From contig CM060317.1 in the NCBI GenBank assembly GCA_030674155.1, forward strand, positions 85,191,435-85,236,434: DNA of 45,000 bases, given 5' to 3'. A program made the position numbers and the translations under genes. Positions 1 to 11,612 of this stretch are shown piece after piece (position 1 is the first letter of the stretch; every line of letters begins with the position of its first letter). Origin of the DNA: Stramonita haemastoma (Eukaryota > Mollusca > Gastropoda > Neogastropoda > Muricidae). Under the pieces are notes generated by a model, which was given only the letters and a program-made list of their open reading frames with translations, searched no databases and was not told the origin of the DNA.

Positions 1-429
1 AGTTATTTCAATTATCATTACAAATGATTCCATCTGGAACACACCTGATCTTGAAAGAGTATAAATGCATTAGGCTAGGTAGTATTTAGTAGGAGATATT
101 TTGCCTAGTAAGGTCAAATGCTGGTTAACATAGAGTGCAGTGTATTCTATTTGTATGTATTTTGATTGCGAGTTTTTATCTGATTTAAACTGTCTGCATG
201 TAGCTGCCATTCTTTCAGTCCTGTTTGAAAGAAAAGGAAATTTTTATAGTTCCGACATCTTAATTTAATCAGATACTTCACTAAACGCAATTGTATAAAG
301 GAGTACGCAATTATGAACCTTCATTTTCTTTTCCTTAACATCTGTTTCTGTAGATATTTTCCCAGCGGATGAAACAAAGCGAAACAAAACAAAACTATGT
401 CTTTCTACCCCCTCCCCCTTGACAGAGAG

Positions 430-506
<77 letters not shown>

Positions 507-700
507 CCCATGAGCTAATGTGTTTTTTTTTCTTCATCACTCCTCAGAGTTTAACTTCTCCCACCGAAGAAGGAACAGGAGAGTGAAGAAAAGGCCAAAA
601 GAAGCGGGTTTCACCCCACTCTGTTTCTAAATTCCCTCACTTCCCCATTCACCCACTCGTCTCCAAACCACACCCATTCGTCTCCAAACCACACCCACAG
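1..700. other. 5' flank or intron upstream of locus 1
   Basis: No supportable gene is seen here apart from an AG microsatellite at about 433-501. The last ~80 bases before 700 are rich in pyrimidine and C/A, contain two near-identical copies of a CGTCTCCAAACCACACCCA motif, and end in CACAG. This looks like the 3' end of an intron whose acceptor is at 700/701. No signal-peptide exon like those of loci A and B was recognised in these bases. Confidence 0.5.
433..501. repeat. (AG)n microsatellite
   Basis: Almost uninterrupted AG dinucleotides over about 69 bases. Confidence 0.95.
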
Positions 701-1924
701 CAGTCTAAGTCTTTCTCGTTGGGAAATATCCCTCACCAACTACGAAAAATTCTGGAGGGCACTGAAAAGGGAATCCGCCTGTCAAAGGACATCCTGGGTG
801 TTCAGGGAAAAACTGCCAGTCTCGTAGACCAGGCCAGGGCTAACCAGGGGGAGATTAGCCAGCGAGTTGGAGAAGCCGGCAAAGTGGTCAAGGCTGTCCT
901 GGGCAACTCGGTGGCTATCTTGGCTGGCCAAGGCAGAATCCTGAAAGGTCAGGGCGCGATCCGGGCACTGGTCTCTGCCGAACATGCCGTCACACGCAAA
1001 GCCGTCCTCAATCTGCAGAGCAGCGCTAAAGCTGAACTCGTCAAAGTCTTCAAGAACCAGGGCACCATCTTGGCCAAAATCGAGCAGGGACGGGCGAAGG
1101 CCTTGGCTGGCTTTGACAAACTGTTCAGAAGCAAACACGTTACACAAAACCGGCTTCAAGCTCTCATCAGAGCGATCAATGATGCCAGTGCCGCCAACCT
1201 GGAAGGACAGGCCAAAATCGTGGACACCATCCGTGACAGCCAGAACGTCGTGCAGGACGACCTGGCCAAGGTCTTTGGCAGGCAGGATGGCATCCTGAAG
1301 AGCCTGGACCAGAGCCAGAAGAGCGTGGAGAAACGTATCGATGCCGTCTTTAATCGGCAAGGCGTCATCATCAAGAGCGTCAGGGCCAGCGAGAGCGCCG
1401 TGCGATCCGACCTGGCGGGGCTGAGGCAGGAGCAGGGCAGAACCCAGGTGCAGGTCAAGCAGAGTGAAGCCGCCGTCCGAAGAGACATCGCTGAAATCGG
1501 CAAACTCGAATCCTTCACCCAGCATATCCTGGTCAAATGTGAAGGTGACTGCGCTGTTAGCAAACCTCTCAACGGCCTCGCACATCTAAAAAAGCAGCTT
1601 GTCAACATCGAAAACAATATGCAAAGGGAACTCCGCGCCATTCTGTCCTCTGAAGCTAAGACCATTGGTGCTGTTAAAGGCGCTGAACAGAACCTCCTCC
1701 GAGAAGTGAAGACCAACGGTGACGACACACTGCATGAGCTGAAAGCACTTGCCAAGAAGATGGATGCTCTCCTTCATGAATGTGAAGCCGACATCAAACG
1801 CTTCAACAAAGATGTCATAATCGTGGAAAAGGTCCAAGAAACCATTGAGCACGCTCTGAAAAAGATCCACCAAGATCTGGATAAATTGCACTTTGGACCC
1901 GTAAAAACGTCGTTTGGCTTTTAA
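701..1924 (+). CDS. Terminal exon of a coiled-coil repeat protein (locus 1)
   Basis: An open exon of 407 codons ending in TAA at 1922-1924. The frame is open from 587 but has no ATG near its beginning, so it is read as a last exon entered at a splice acceptor (CCACACCCACAG, ending at 700, phase 0); the initiating exon would lie outside the window. Composition is Lys/Arg/Glu/Gln/Ala rich with no membrane segment. The middle (about residues 90-270) is built from degenerate ~25-residue repeats with the pattern (K/A)VFxRQGxIxKS...S..AVRxDL, at least five copies, predicting long alpha-helical coiled coil. It shares an EHxxTRK segment and overall character with the coiled-coil exons at 38054-38610 and 18159-18753, and is probably a distant paralog. 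GC and codon use differ sharply from the AT-rich flanks, which supports real coding sequence. Function unknown. A structural secreted role, for example like the coiled-coil capsule proteins of gastropod eggs, is only a guess. It could also be intronless with a non-ATG or missed start, which is less likely. Confidence 0.7.
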   Translation, partial: QSKSFSLGNIPHQLRKILEGTEKGIRLSKDILGVQGKTASLVDQARANQGEISQRVGEAGKVVKAVLGNSVAILAGQGRILKGQGAIRALVSAEHAVTRKAVLNLQSSAKAELVKVFKNQGTILAKIEQGRAKALAGFDKLFRSKHVTQNRLQALIRAINDASAANLEGQAKIVDTIRDSQNVVQDDLAKVFGRQDGILKSLDQSQKSVEKRIDAVFNRQGVIIKSVRASESAVRSDLAGLRQEQGRTQVQVKQSEAAVRRDIAEIGKLESFTQHILVKCEGDCAVSKPLNGLAHLKKQLVNIENNMQRELRAILSSEAKTIGAVKGAEQNLLREVKTNGDDTLHELKALAKKMDALLHECEADIKRFNKDVIIVEKVQETIEHALKKIHQDLDKLHFGPVKTSFGF

Positions 1925-2824
1925 GACACCCAATCTAAAGGACGATATACCAGCCATTAAAATCAATTAAACTGTTTCACCTCGCAAATGTTTCAGAGTG
2001 ATGTTTCCAGACGTCATACTCATGTTTTAGACTCCTCTTATGCTACAGAGAAGGAGGCATAAACACATTTCAAGGTTTTTAACAAAGACATCAATTTTCA
2101 GACACTTTGGTTATAGTGAGTTTTAGTTTTGCATTGCAATTAAACATTATTCAGCAAGTCTGTTTCAAGATATGTTCGGTTCTGTAGTTAAGTTTTGCTG
2201 ATTAATGAATTGTTTAAACTTTGTTTTTGATTTGTGTAATTTTCTGTTTGTTAATGCAGTTGACTTCATATTAATTTGAAATGATTATATTTGTTTCTGA
2301 CAGTATTTGTTCTTCTGTAAGCTGCATTTATCGAAGATGATAAATATTCATCTCAAACGTGTCCTATGCAACAAAATGTAAGTTCGTTTTTTTTGTCCAT
2401 GTCTTTAACCTTTCAAGAGTCACCCACGGAATGTACAATTCTAAGGAACCCAGCATTTTCTTTTCATCTGAAATAAGATATAAAAAGTAGGGACTTTTAT
2501 TTTCTTATGTGTTTTATTAGCAGTGCGCAAACGTATCTTGTAAGACACGATTGCATTAACTTATGAGGCACATATGATAACCGACATTTACCGTACACTA
2601 TATCTTTGCTGTCCCCTTTGGAATGACGGGGAATGGGCTAAAATGACTGTACATGTTTCCTGCTTTGCAGGCCAAAGAGAGACAGCACGTAAAAAGATCC
2701 TGACTTCGTGCTATGAAAGTCGCTAAGACTACAACTTGTCTAAAAATAAAGCCCTCAAAACCCAAGTCAAATGCAGAAACTAAGTCGGACACTCGAGTTC
2801 ATATGTATTTTTTTAAATGATGAC

Positions 2825-2826
<2 letters not shown>
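1925..2826 (+). other. Probable 3' UTR and downstream region of locus 1
   Basis: AT-rich sequence with no coding potential. Poly(A)-signal candidates are ATTAAA at 1956-1961 and 1966-1971, just after the stop codon, and AATAAA at 2745-2750. Which one is used cannot be decided from sequence. Confidence 0.4.
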
Positions 2827-2893
<67 letters not shown>

Positions 2894-2906
2894 GCGCGCG
2901 CGCGCA
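2827..2906. repeat. (CA)n-(CG)n compound dinucleotide array
   Basis: About 52 bases of CA repeat run directly into about 27 bases of pure CG/GC alternation. Long alternating purine-pyrimidine tracts of this kind favour Z-DNA. Confidence 0.95.
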
Positions 2907-3059
2907 CATGCTTTATGAAGTCAATGTCTATTGTATATACAGGAATAGCACGCAATACATATGTTGTTATGATCAAAGTGGGGGACAGAAAATGTCAATT
3001 TGTTGTGGAATCTAAATAAAATGAATGAAGCTGAATACAGTCAGTTGTTTGGTGGTGTG

Positions 3060-3600
3060 TGCTTCTCCATCTTTCTGTCTTTGCTTCTGTCCGACTCTCT
3101 GTCTATCACTATGTCTCTGTCTCTCTGTCTATCACTATGTCTCTGTCTCTCTGTCTCTGCCTCTGTATCTGTCTGTGTTTCTTCCCTCCCCCCCCCCCTC
3201 TCTCTCTCTCTTAGTCTCCCTCTCTTCCGCCCAGAGCGCTCTCTCTATGTCTGTCGGTCTGTCTGTCTGTCTGTTTCTTTATATCCCTCTCTTGTATTCT
3301 ATTTGTATATGTGCTGTCTCCCTCTCTATTTCTTTCTTTCCTGAGTTCTTTTTCCCTTCTTTCTCTCTTTCTTTCTCTCTTTCTTTTGTATTCTATTTGT
3401 ATCTGTCCTGTCTCCCTCTCTATTTCTTTCTTACCTGGTTTCTTTTTCCCTTCTTTCTCTCTTTCTTCTCTCTCTTTCTTTCTTTCTTTCTTCCTTCTTT
3501 CCTTTTTTTCTTTCTTCTTCCTTCTTTCCTTTCTTTCCTTTTCTTTCTTTCTTTTCCTCTTTCTTTCTCTCTCTTCCAATATCCCTTTGTTGCAATCTCA
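3060..3600. repeat. Polypyrimidine low-complexity block (TCTG/CT/TTTC)
   Basis: More than 500 bases almost free of purines on the + strand, moving from TCTG and CT repeats to TTTC/TTCC repeats. An internal near-repeat of about 110 bases recurs (the TTGTATTCTATTTGTAT motif occurs at 3292 and again at 3386). Confidence 0.9.
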
Positions 3601-3601
3601 C

Positions 3602-3892
3602 GCATGCATGCTGACATACATACATACATTCATGACCAACTATGCATGCATACAAGCACACATTCGTTATTACATACATACGTACATACATACATACAGC
3701 ATACATTCATACATACATACATACATACATACATACATACATACATACATACATACATGCAACAATACATGCAATCATACAACCATACATATACATGCAT
3801 ACATACATGCATACATACAACCATACATGCATGCATGCATGCATGCATACAACCATACAACCATACAACCATACATACATACATACATACAG
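3602..3892. repeat. (CATA)n tetranucleotide array with CATG variants
   Basis: Tetranucleotide CATA repeats with interspersed CATG and CAAC variants. Interrupted at its right end by the SINE at 3893-4245 and continued after it. Confidence 0.95.
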
Positions 3893-4245
3893 GGACGGGA
3901 CAGCCTAGTAGTCAGAACATTGCGCTGGCAATTTGATGACCCGAGTTCGATTTCCGTTGGAGGAGATTTTTCCCCTGGAGTTAACATCAGTGCTAACTCC
4001 ACTCTCCCCAAAAGTATTTTGGATAAGACTGTTAACCAAGGCCTCGTGTGCGAACGCACGCATAACATTTTTCGCACACGTTAAATCCTGTTCTGCCTTT
4101 TGTAAGAGTAGGCCATTGTATGCTTGTGGGAACAGATTATTTACAAAACTAGATACACAAGGGCACTGGATGAAAAAAAGCACAAGAGTGCTTATTCCAT
4201 TATCCTTGATATTAAAGAATGAAATAAAATAAAATAAATAAGTAA
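3893..4245 (+). mobile_element. SINE family A, near full length
   Basis: Begins with a tRNA-like pol III head (A-box-like GGACAGCCTAGTAGTCAG, B-box-like GAGTTCGATTTC). A body follows containing the phrases TGGAGTTAACATCAGTGCT, a GCCTCGTGTGCGAACGC block and GTAAGAGTAGGCCATTGT, and the element ends in GAGTGCTTATTCCATTATCC plus an AAATAAAATAA tail. The same sequence recurs about a dozen times in the window on both strands. It is inserted inside a CATA array. Confidence 0.85.
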
Positions 4246-4600
4246 CATACATACATACATACATACATACAAATACATACATACATAACATACATACATC
4301 ATACATACATACATACATACATACATACATACATACATACATACATACATACATACATACATACATACATACATACATACATTACATACATACATACAAC
4401 ATATACAAATACATACATACATACACATCATACATACATACATACGTACATACACACATGCATACTACATGCATACATCATATAAATACATACATACTAC
4501 ATACATACATACATACATACATACATACATTAAAATACATACATACATACATACACACATACACACATACATGCATGCATGCATGCATGCATACAGTGTT
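4246..4600. repeat. (CATA)n array, continuation
   Basis: Same tetranucleotide as at 3602-3892, with ACAC and CATG variants. Together they look like one array split by the SINE. Confidence 0.95.
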
Positions 4601-4955
4601 TGTTTTGTTTGTCCATGGTATTTGATGATGACCTCCAAAACAATAGAGGAAGCAGCTGCTGTTTCAGACAGAAGTTTGATCATAGTGGAGATGCCTTGCC
4701 CACAGTACATTCCCACTCTCTCGGCCAAGACGGCATAAGGACAGTCAGTGTTGGATATGTTCTCCAAAGGTCAACTAGCCTCCTGGGCTGCAGCACATAT
4801 AAGGACTGTGCAAGTCAAGCCTCCTAGTCAGAGAGTCATAGTCGATCATTAAAGACTATGCTGTAAAGTGGAATTCGATGAGTTGGAAAACCACTGATCA
4901 TACAGCGTCTCATTTTGTTGTTGCCCCAAGCATCAATGGTTTAATCAAGAACTGT
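4601..4955. other. Unique spacer, no gene recognised
   Basis: Non-repetitive sequence of mixed composition. Frames up to about 80 codons run out into the flanking arrays; none resembles a known protein. Confidence 0.5.
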
Positions 4956-5237
4956 GATGCATGCATGTGCACATGCATGCATGCATGTATATATACATGC
5001 ATACATGCATACATACATGCATACATGCATACATACATACATACATACATACATACATACATACATACATGCACACATATATACACATATTAATACATAC
5101 ATACATTCGTATAAACATATATACAACCACAAAAACCTAGAAACACACGTGCATACATACATACATACATACATACATACATACATACATACATACATAC
5201 ATACATACTTTTATCTATTTTTTTATATATGTATCTA

Positions 5238-5314
<77 letters not shown>

Positions 5315-5346
5315 CATCTTTCTATCTATCTATCTATCTATTTATC
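4956..5346. repeat. CATG/CATA array followed by (ATCT)n
   Basis: CATG/CATA tetranucleotides from 4956 to about 5210, then a near-perfect TATC array from about 5235 to 5346. Confidence 0.95.
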
Positions 5347-6075
5347 ACAATCAACTGCAACATCAATAAAAAAAGAGAAGTCTCACTTACAGCTCAAGCA
5401 GAGGAGCACTGCTGTCTTTCAGCTGTAAGTCATTCTGCTGAACTTCAGTCAGCCCTTCTAGTTGGAAGCAGAAAACATCCTCACTGACTTGTCCACCCAA
5501 CAGTACACAAGGACAATGACTTTGAAAACGCCACATACACACCCTGTTATATACAGGTTTAGTCACAGCACCTACTTTCTACTGACCAATGGGTCGATTT
5601 CGAGACTTCAACCAACCAATCCTGATCACACATCATAATCAGCTGACAAACAAAGTATTTCAAAAGCTACAATCAACCAATGTTGTGGCTAGACCACACA
5701 AGAGAAGAACGGGGGTTGAAAAGAAGGGGGGGGGGGGGGTATTCTAGAACAATCTGGACACCTACATCATCTAGGGCCCACTCACAACTTCCTTTGACTT
5801 TGCCTTGGCACAGCCTTCAACAATGGACAGAGAAAATAAAAGAAAGTATTTTCTCACACCTCAGCGATGCAGCGACGCCATAGTACTGGATTTAAAGCTT
5901 GATGAAGAGTGACCTACAAAGAAACCTTATGGCCTCTTTAGAACTAATGACCTCAGCACATCACGAAGTTTGCCCATGTTAAACACATTCTTTCCTATAA
6001 GGAAAGGGGGACTGTAATTCAAAGTGCACACGGTAACATGCCATGTAGATATTCTATGCAAGTGATATATATATC

Positions 6076-6077
<2 letters not shown>
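5347..6077. other. Spacer without recognisable gene
   Basis: Mixed sequence with no supportable coding region. It contains a run of about 14 G near 5727-5740. Confidence 0.5.
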
Positions 6078-6126
<49 letters not shown>

Positions 6127-6251
6127 TAGTAATAGTACATGGAATTCATATAGCGCTATATCTTGTAAAAACAAATCGAAGCGCTTGCATTCGACCTATC
6201 CATCACACAAGCAATCAATAACAATTTATGGTTTCATCAAATTCGAATGTA

Positions 6252-6355
6252 CTCACACACGCAAGCGCACACACACACACACACACACACACACGCGCGC
6301 ACACACGCACACATATACACACATGCGCGCACACGGGTCCACACACACACACACT
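6252..6355. repeat. (AC)n microsatellite
   Basis: Imperfect AC/GC dinucleotide array inside the 3' UTR of the LINE remnant. Confidence 0.9.
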
Positions 6356-6431
6356 TATAAAGGTTATACACTTTGGCAGGTAGATGTTGAAGGCGGGGAC
6401 AGATAGGAGATGGAAACAGAAGGAAAAAATC

Positions 6432-7190
6432 TTAGGTTTGAAATAAGTGTGTCTTGAGGTTGGATTTAAAAGTGTCATAAGCAGGCTTTTGCCAGAGGGA
6501 GAGAGGGAGGTCGTTCCAGATCAAGGGACCAGAAACAGAGAAAGAGCTGCGGCCAGCGGTAGATAGGTTGAATCTAGGTATTCTTAAGGACAAAGTGTCT
6601 GTCGCTGAGCAGAGGGAGCGAGAAGGTGTGTACAAGTGAAGACATTCACAGAGGTAGGAGGGTGCAGTATTGTGGAGACATTTGAAACAAAAGGTATTGA
6701 TCTTGTAGATTACTCTCTGTGGTAGTAGCCAGTGGAGAGATTGCATGAGAGGGGTAATGTGCTCAGATTTTTTTCTTTCTGAGGACCAGACCAGCTGCAG
6801 AGTTTTGAATACGTTGGAGGGAGTGGATAGATGATGCTGGCAGACCAGCTAAAAGAGAATTGCAATAGTCCAGACGTGAAAGAATAATAGAAGTGACAAG
6901 TTTGGATGTTACATCAGTGGGCAGGTACTTTCGAACTGCACTAATGCGCCGTAATTGATAGTAGCATGACTGACAGGTCTGGGTAATGAATTTTTGCATG
7001 GAGAGTGTGTTACCAAAAACAACCCCCAGACACTTCACAGAAGTGGATAGCGGAACTGACGTATTACCGAATTCTATTGAAGTTGTTGAAATGGTGGAGA
7101 GTTTGTGTTTGGTGCCTACAAGCATGGCTTCGGTTTTATCTGCATTTAGTTGTAACTTGTTTTGTATCATCCTGTGTTGGATATCTTGAG
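6432..7190 (-). pseudogene. Reverse transcriptase C-terminal remnant (CR1/L2-like)
   Basis: Two frames cover this remnant: 7190-6770 and 6746-6432, joined by a frameshift around 6750-6770 in an A-rich run (LRKKK). It matches in order the C-terminal part of the RT ORF in the sister copy at 40.55-42.65 kb. It cannot make an active protein because the catalytic core is absent. Confidence 0.8.
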
Positions 7191-7211
7191 GGCAGTTGGT
7201 CATATTTGTCA

Positions 7212-7216
<5 letters not shown>

Positions 7217-7273
<57 letters not shown>
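7217..7273. repeat. (AT)n microsatellite
   Basis: Nearly pure AT alternation at the 5' truncation point of the LINE remnant. Confidence 0.95.
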
Positions 7274-7276
<3 letters not shown>

Positions 7277-8140
7277 CTACCCCATACCGATTTATCCCTA
7301 CCACGCAGTGGACCGGATATTGATTTATCTGTACCACAGCAGTTACTTTCACTTTCACCCTCCCATTGTGTTCTATTCTCACTCTGTGGTTTTAGCTTGT
7401 TGGCTTTAGCTGCCACGCTGGTTGCACATTGTTCACAGCTAATTTGCACAATACATTGATCCTGGTTTTTTGTGTTTATTGTTGTTTTACGAGTCATATG
7501 CTTGTAGCGTGGCTTTGGTACATCAGAGTTTCACTGCTGACGAAGTAGCAGAACTGTTTGAATGAGTTAAGACTTTGCCATACAGATCGTGTTTTGGAAA
7601 GCAAGCCTGAGAGCTTTGAGCCTGGCGGTACTCACTGTGTGCTGCTTGAGGAGCGAGATCGGCCAGCTGAAAGAGATGGGGGTGGGGTATGACTGGGGAG
7701 GGGTGTGGCCTTGGTACTGTGAATACCCCTACGGTAAACACCAACTGTTTACATGAAAATAGAGCCACAAACCACAGGGTGAAGTGCTAACTTTCTGTGC
7801 ATATGTATAGTCTACAACAGTTCAGCAACTTAGATCCATCCAATCCGTCCAAAGTCTTTTTATGCCTTCTTGGCATGTAGGGCAGCAACAAAGGAATTTC
7901 TTTGTTGCTGTTTCTGTAACAGACATTTTTTTTACAGAACAGGGTTGTAAGATACGGAAGAAAATTATATTATTTGTATATTCCATGACTGTAATTTGTG
8001 ACAGTGTTATGCATAGAGTTCAGGGGTTCCCTTAGATTATATTACATTGGATGCTATGCTGGCAGAAAACTTGTTTCTGATTCTTGTATAGACTTTTGCT
8101 ATTGTCTTATATCTGTTGCATGCATTGTGCAAGAATCATA
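7274..8140. other. Spacer without recognisable gene
   Basis: Mixed sequence. Short frames of up to 81 codons show no family resemblance. Confidence 0.5.
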
Positions 8141-8344
<204 letters not shown>

Positions 8345-8595
8345 ACCACTTAAAATCAGAGCAATTAGGTAATTTGACAACATAACACATCATTTTTTAT
8401 GCGATATAGCATTTAATGCACACACACAATAGGCAGTTATTTACCCACGCAATGCCATAGTTACATAAGAAATGGGCTTCAAACAAAAAAAGATATGATG
8501 ATTTTACTATGGTGGCCCAGTGCACACTGCACTCAGCTGCTGCAGGGCTAATCCATAAAGACTGCAGTGCAGCTGCACCCTTGGGATACAAAGTG

Positions 8596-8596
<1 letters not shown>

Positions 8597-8687
<91 letters not shown>

Positions 8688-8771
8688 AATCTTTGAATAA
8701 CATCAATTTTTCGATGAGAATTGAAGTTGTAACTGGTCACCTGCACTTGTTTTTCTCCACTATATTTTCTG

Positions 8772-8806
<35 letters not shown>

Positions 8807-8850
8807 TATATAGATATATAGATATATAGATATCAATAATATATAGATAT
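8597..8850. repeat. AT-rich dinucleotide arrays
   Basis: Two AT arrays (8597-8685 and 8776-8806), then TATAGA variants to about 8850, separated by 90 bases of unique sequence. Confidence 0.95.
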
Positions 8851-8879
8851 AGTATATTCATGTATAAACTACACATACA

Positions 8880-9461
8880 TGTGTGTTTATCCACATACAT
8901 ACTACTACATACATAATACATACATACATACATAATACACTACATACATACATACAACATACATACATACATACATACATACATACTACATACATACATA
9001 CATACATACATACATACATACTACATACATACATACATACATACATATCTACATATCTACATACGTACATACACGTACATACGTACATACATGCGTACAT
9101 CCATGCGTACATACATGCGTACATACTACATACATACATGCATACATCATACTATCATACATACATACATACATACATACATACATACATACATACATAC
9201 ATACATACATACACACATACACACATACACACATACACATACATTCATACATACATCATTCATACATACATACATACATACATACATACATACATACATA
9301 CATACATACATACATACATACATACATACATACATACATACATACATACATACATACATACATACATACATTCATACATTCATTCATACATTCATGCATG
9401 CATGTATGCATGCATGCATGCATTCATCCATCCATCCATCCATCCATCCATCCCCACACAC

Positions 9462-9520
<59 letters not shown>

Positions 9521-9527
9521 TACATAC

Positions 9528-9558
<31 letters not shown>

Positions 9559-9723
9559 CATACATACATACATACATACATACATACATACATACATACA
9601 TACATACATACATTCATACATTCATTCATACATTCATGCATGCATGTATGCATGCATGCATGCATTCATCCATCCATCCATCCATCCATCCATCCCCACA
9701 CACACACCGCACACACACACACA

Positions 9724-9764
<41 letters not shown>

Positions 9765-9836
9765 TACATACATACATACATACATACATACATACATACA
9801 TACATACATACATACATACATACATACATACATGCA
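8880..9836. repeat. Compound CATA/CATG/CATC/AC satellite-like block
   Basis: Nearly 1 kb of tetranucleotide and dinucleotide repeats. Within it, a composite unit (CATA array, then a TTCATACATTCATTCATACA phrase, CATG, CATC, CCCC and an AC array) occurs twice with an exact 242-base offset: landmarks at 9371 and 9613, and at 9451 and 9693. Confidence 0.95.
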
Positions 9837-9861
9837 TACTGTTACGTTATTGGTTTTGGAT

Positions 9862-10045
9862 GAACAAACTCTTTGTTTTGAAAATACTCCAATGGACGTT
9901 GAACGCTGACTGAAATGCCAAGAGAATGTTCCCAATCGTAACGTAGTTCTTTTATGAAGAACTCTTTGTTAGAAAACACTCCAGTGGACGTAGAACGCTG
10001 ACTGAAGTGCCAAGAGTTGCTTCCTATCTCTCGTGAATCACATCC
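9862..10045. repeat. 92-bp imperfect tandem duplication
   Basis: The block with CTTTGTT, AAAATACTCC, GGACG, GAACGCTGACTGAA and TGCCAAGAG occurs at 9871 and again at 9963 with about 10-15 percent divergence. Origin unknown. Confidence 0.75.
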
Positions 10046-10640
10046 AACAGAGCACACGTTGACTCAGGAATCAAGTTGCATTTCTATTATTTAACTGAAT
10101 CACTTCAAAACTGTATTCGTCTCCAGTATAAGAATTCCAAAAGCAAAAGAAAAATCCTTTCCAAAATCACCATGGATTTACAACCGAAACTCTGTGACTA
10201 CACTCACTAAGCACAACATCAATCAGCTAACGACTTTCACAGTCCTCATAGCTCTCCTTCTATTCCTTCAATATCTCTCCCCTTCTTCAAGAAATCTCTT
10301 CTATTTATCTACAATCCACATTGCTTCCCCTACTCTCACACTAGGGTATTCGGACTCTCCTCTGCTCGATGTGATAACAGCCCCTTGTATATATACAGTC
10401 CAGGCCCTTCTACTGCCCGCTAAAACATTCCAGAAACTTGGGGAACTTCACACAAACATCTTACGTTACAGAAACGCCCGTTGGAAGATTCAGAATGTCT
10501 TAGAATACTGTGAACGATTCGGGCTACTTCTAGAACCTCTTAAAAATACTCTGGAAACTCCCTGAACAAACAAACATATATGCAAGCTACAGGCATTACC
10601 ATTTCTCAATAACTAATATCCCACTTTCAATGCATGCATT
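10046..10640. other. Spacer without recognisable gene
   Basis: AT-leaning sequence. The longest frame (10194-10565, +, 123 codons) lacks family resemblance and shows no codon-bias contrast to its surroundings. Confidence 0.45.
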
Positions 10641-10684
10641 ATATAGCAAAGAATAACATCCATCACTCACTCACTCACTCAGTC

Positions 10685-10895
10685 CCATGTCCCAAAGGAC
10701 GTAGGGGGGACATGAGAGAAGACGCAACGGATATCTTTTTCCATGCTTCACGATCCTGTGTGGCTAGTAGGAGGCGTTGCAGGGGTTGGGCAGTCCAGTC
10801 TTTGATGTTGTCAACCCATGATTTCTTTTGGCGGCCTCTTCTTCTCTTGCCCTCGACTGTTCCTTGCAAGATGGTTTTTGCTAGCAATCCATAGC
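10685..10895 (-). mobile_element. RTE-like LINE, C-terminal fragment
   Basis: The - strand encodes [19 protein letters not shown] followed by [10 protein letters not shown] and, further on, DREAWKK. This is the basic C-terminal tail common to the RTE-like reverse transcriptases seen at 19.4-20.3 and 20.6-22.05 kb. Nothing upstream of the tail survives; the fragment abuts a CATC array. Confidence 0.7.
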
Positions 10896-10939
10896 AATCA
10901 TAAAAATGTTTGCAATAAAAGAATAAGTCTGTTTGTAGC

Positions 10940-11404
10940 ACATCCATCCATCCATCCATCCATCCATCCATCCATCCATCCATCCATCCATCCATCCATC
11001 CATCCAACCATCCATTCATCATCCATCCATCCATACATACATACACGAACACATTCACATACATACATACATACATACATACATACATACATACATACAT
11101 ACATACATACATACATACATACATACATACATACATACATACATACATACATACATACATACATACATGCATGCATGCATGCATACATCCATCCATCCAT
11201 CCATCCATCTATCCGTCCATCTATCCATCCATCCATCCATCCATCCATCCATCCATCCATCCATCCATCCATCCATCCATCCATCCATACATACATACAT
11301 ACATACATACATGCATGCATGTATGCATGCATCCACGCATGCATACATACATACATACATACATACATACATACATACATACATACATACATACATACAT
11401 ACAT

Positions 11405-11449
<45 letters not shown>

Positions 11450-11612
11450 TAGACAGACATCTATCCGTCCATGTATCCCTCCATGCATTCGTCTCTTCAT
11501 CCATCCATCCATCCATCCATCTATCCATCCATCCATCTATCCATCCATCCATCCATCCATCCATCCATCCATCCATCCATCCATCCATCCATCCATCCAT
11601 CCATCCATCCAT
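10940..11612. repeat. Compound CATC/CATA/CAGA array
   Basis: Alternating blocks: CATC (10940-11030), CATA (11030-11165), CATG and CATC (11165-11287), CATA (11287-11405), CAGA (11405-11458), CATC (11460-11612). Confidence 0.95.

Larger units (their letters stand above)
6078..7215 (-). mobile_element. CR1/L2-like LINE, 5'-truncated, with ATT tail
   Basis: Read on the - strand, the segment from 7190 to 6432 encodes the end of a reverse transcriptase ORF. Visible are LQLNADKTEAMLVGT, then LSRLDYCNSLLAGLP, then (one frameshift later, near 6760) LHWLLPQRVIYKI, PSRSLCSA, GPLIWNDLP and FKSNLKTHLF, the C-terminal signature of CR1/L2-group elements. The RT core upstream of the KTE motif is missing. 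The 3' UTR contains an AC microsatellite (6252-6355) and ends with an AGCGCTATAT-containing module (6125-6215) that runs into an AAT array (6078-6124; ATT on the sense strand). Non-functional remnant. Confidence 0.8.

Noticed and set aside
782..1585. 267-codon frame antisense to locus 1
   Set aside because: Shadow of the sense exon. The sense frame is longer, has repeat structure and paralogs in the window.
3616..5346. CRISPR-like regular repeats
   Set aside because: Plain tetranucleotide microsatellites without spacers; eukaryotic context.
6986..7409. Plus-strand frames of 67-134 codons
   Set aside because: Antisense to the LINE RT remnant and extended by an AT array.
8883..9863. Long open frames of HTYIHTYI and similar peptides on both strands
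   Set aside because: They are translations of the CATA/AC tetranucleotide array. A frame stays open because the 4-base unit gives a stop-free 12-base period; no start context or other coding evidence exists.
10194..10565. 123-codon + strand ORF
   Set aside because: No recognisable domain, no ATG context or codon-bias support, single occurrence.
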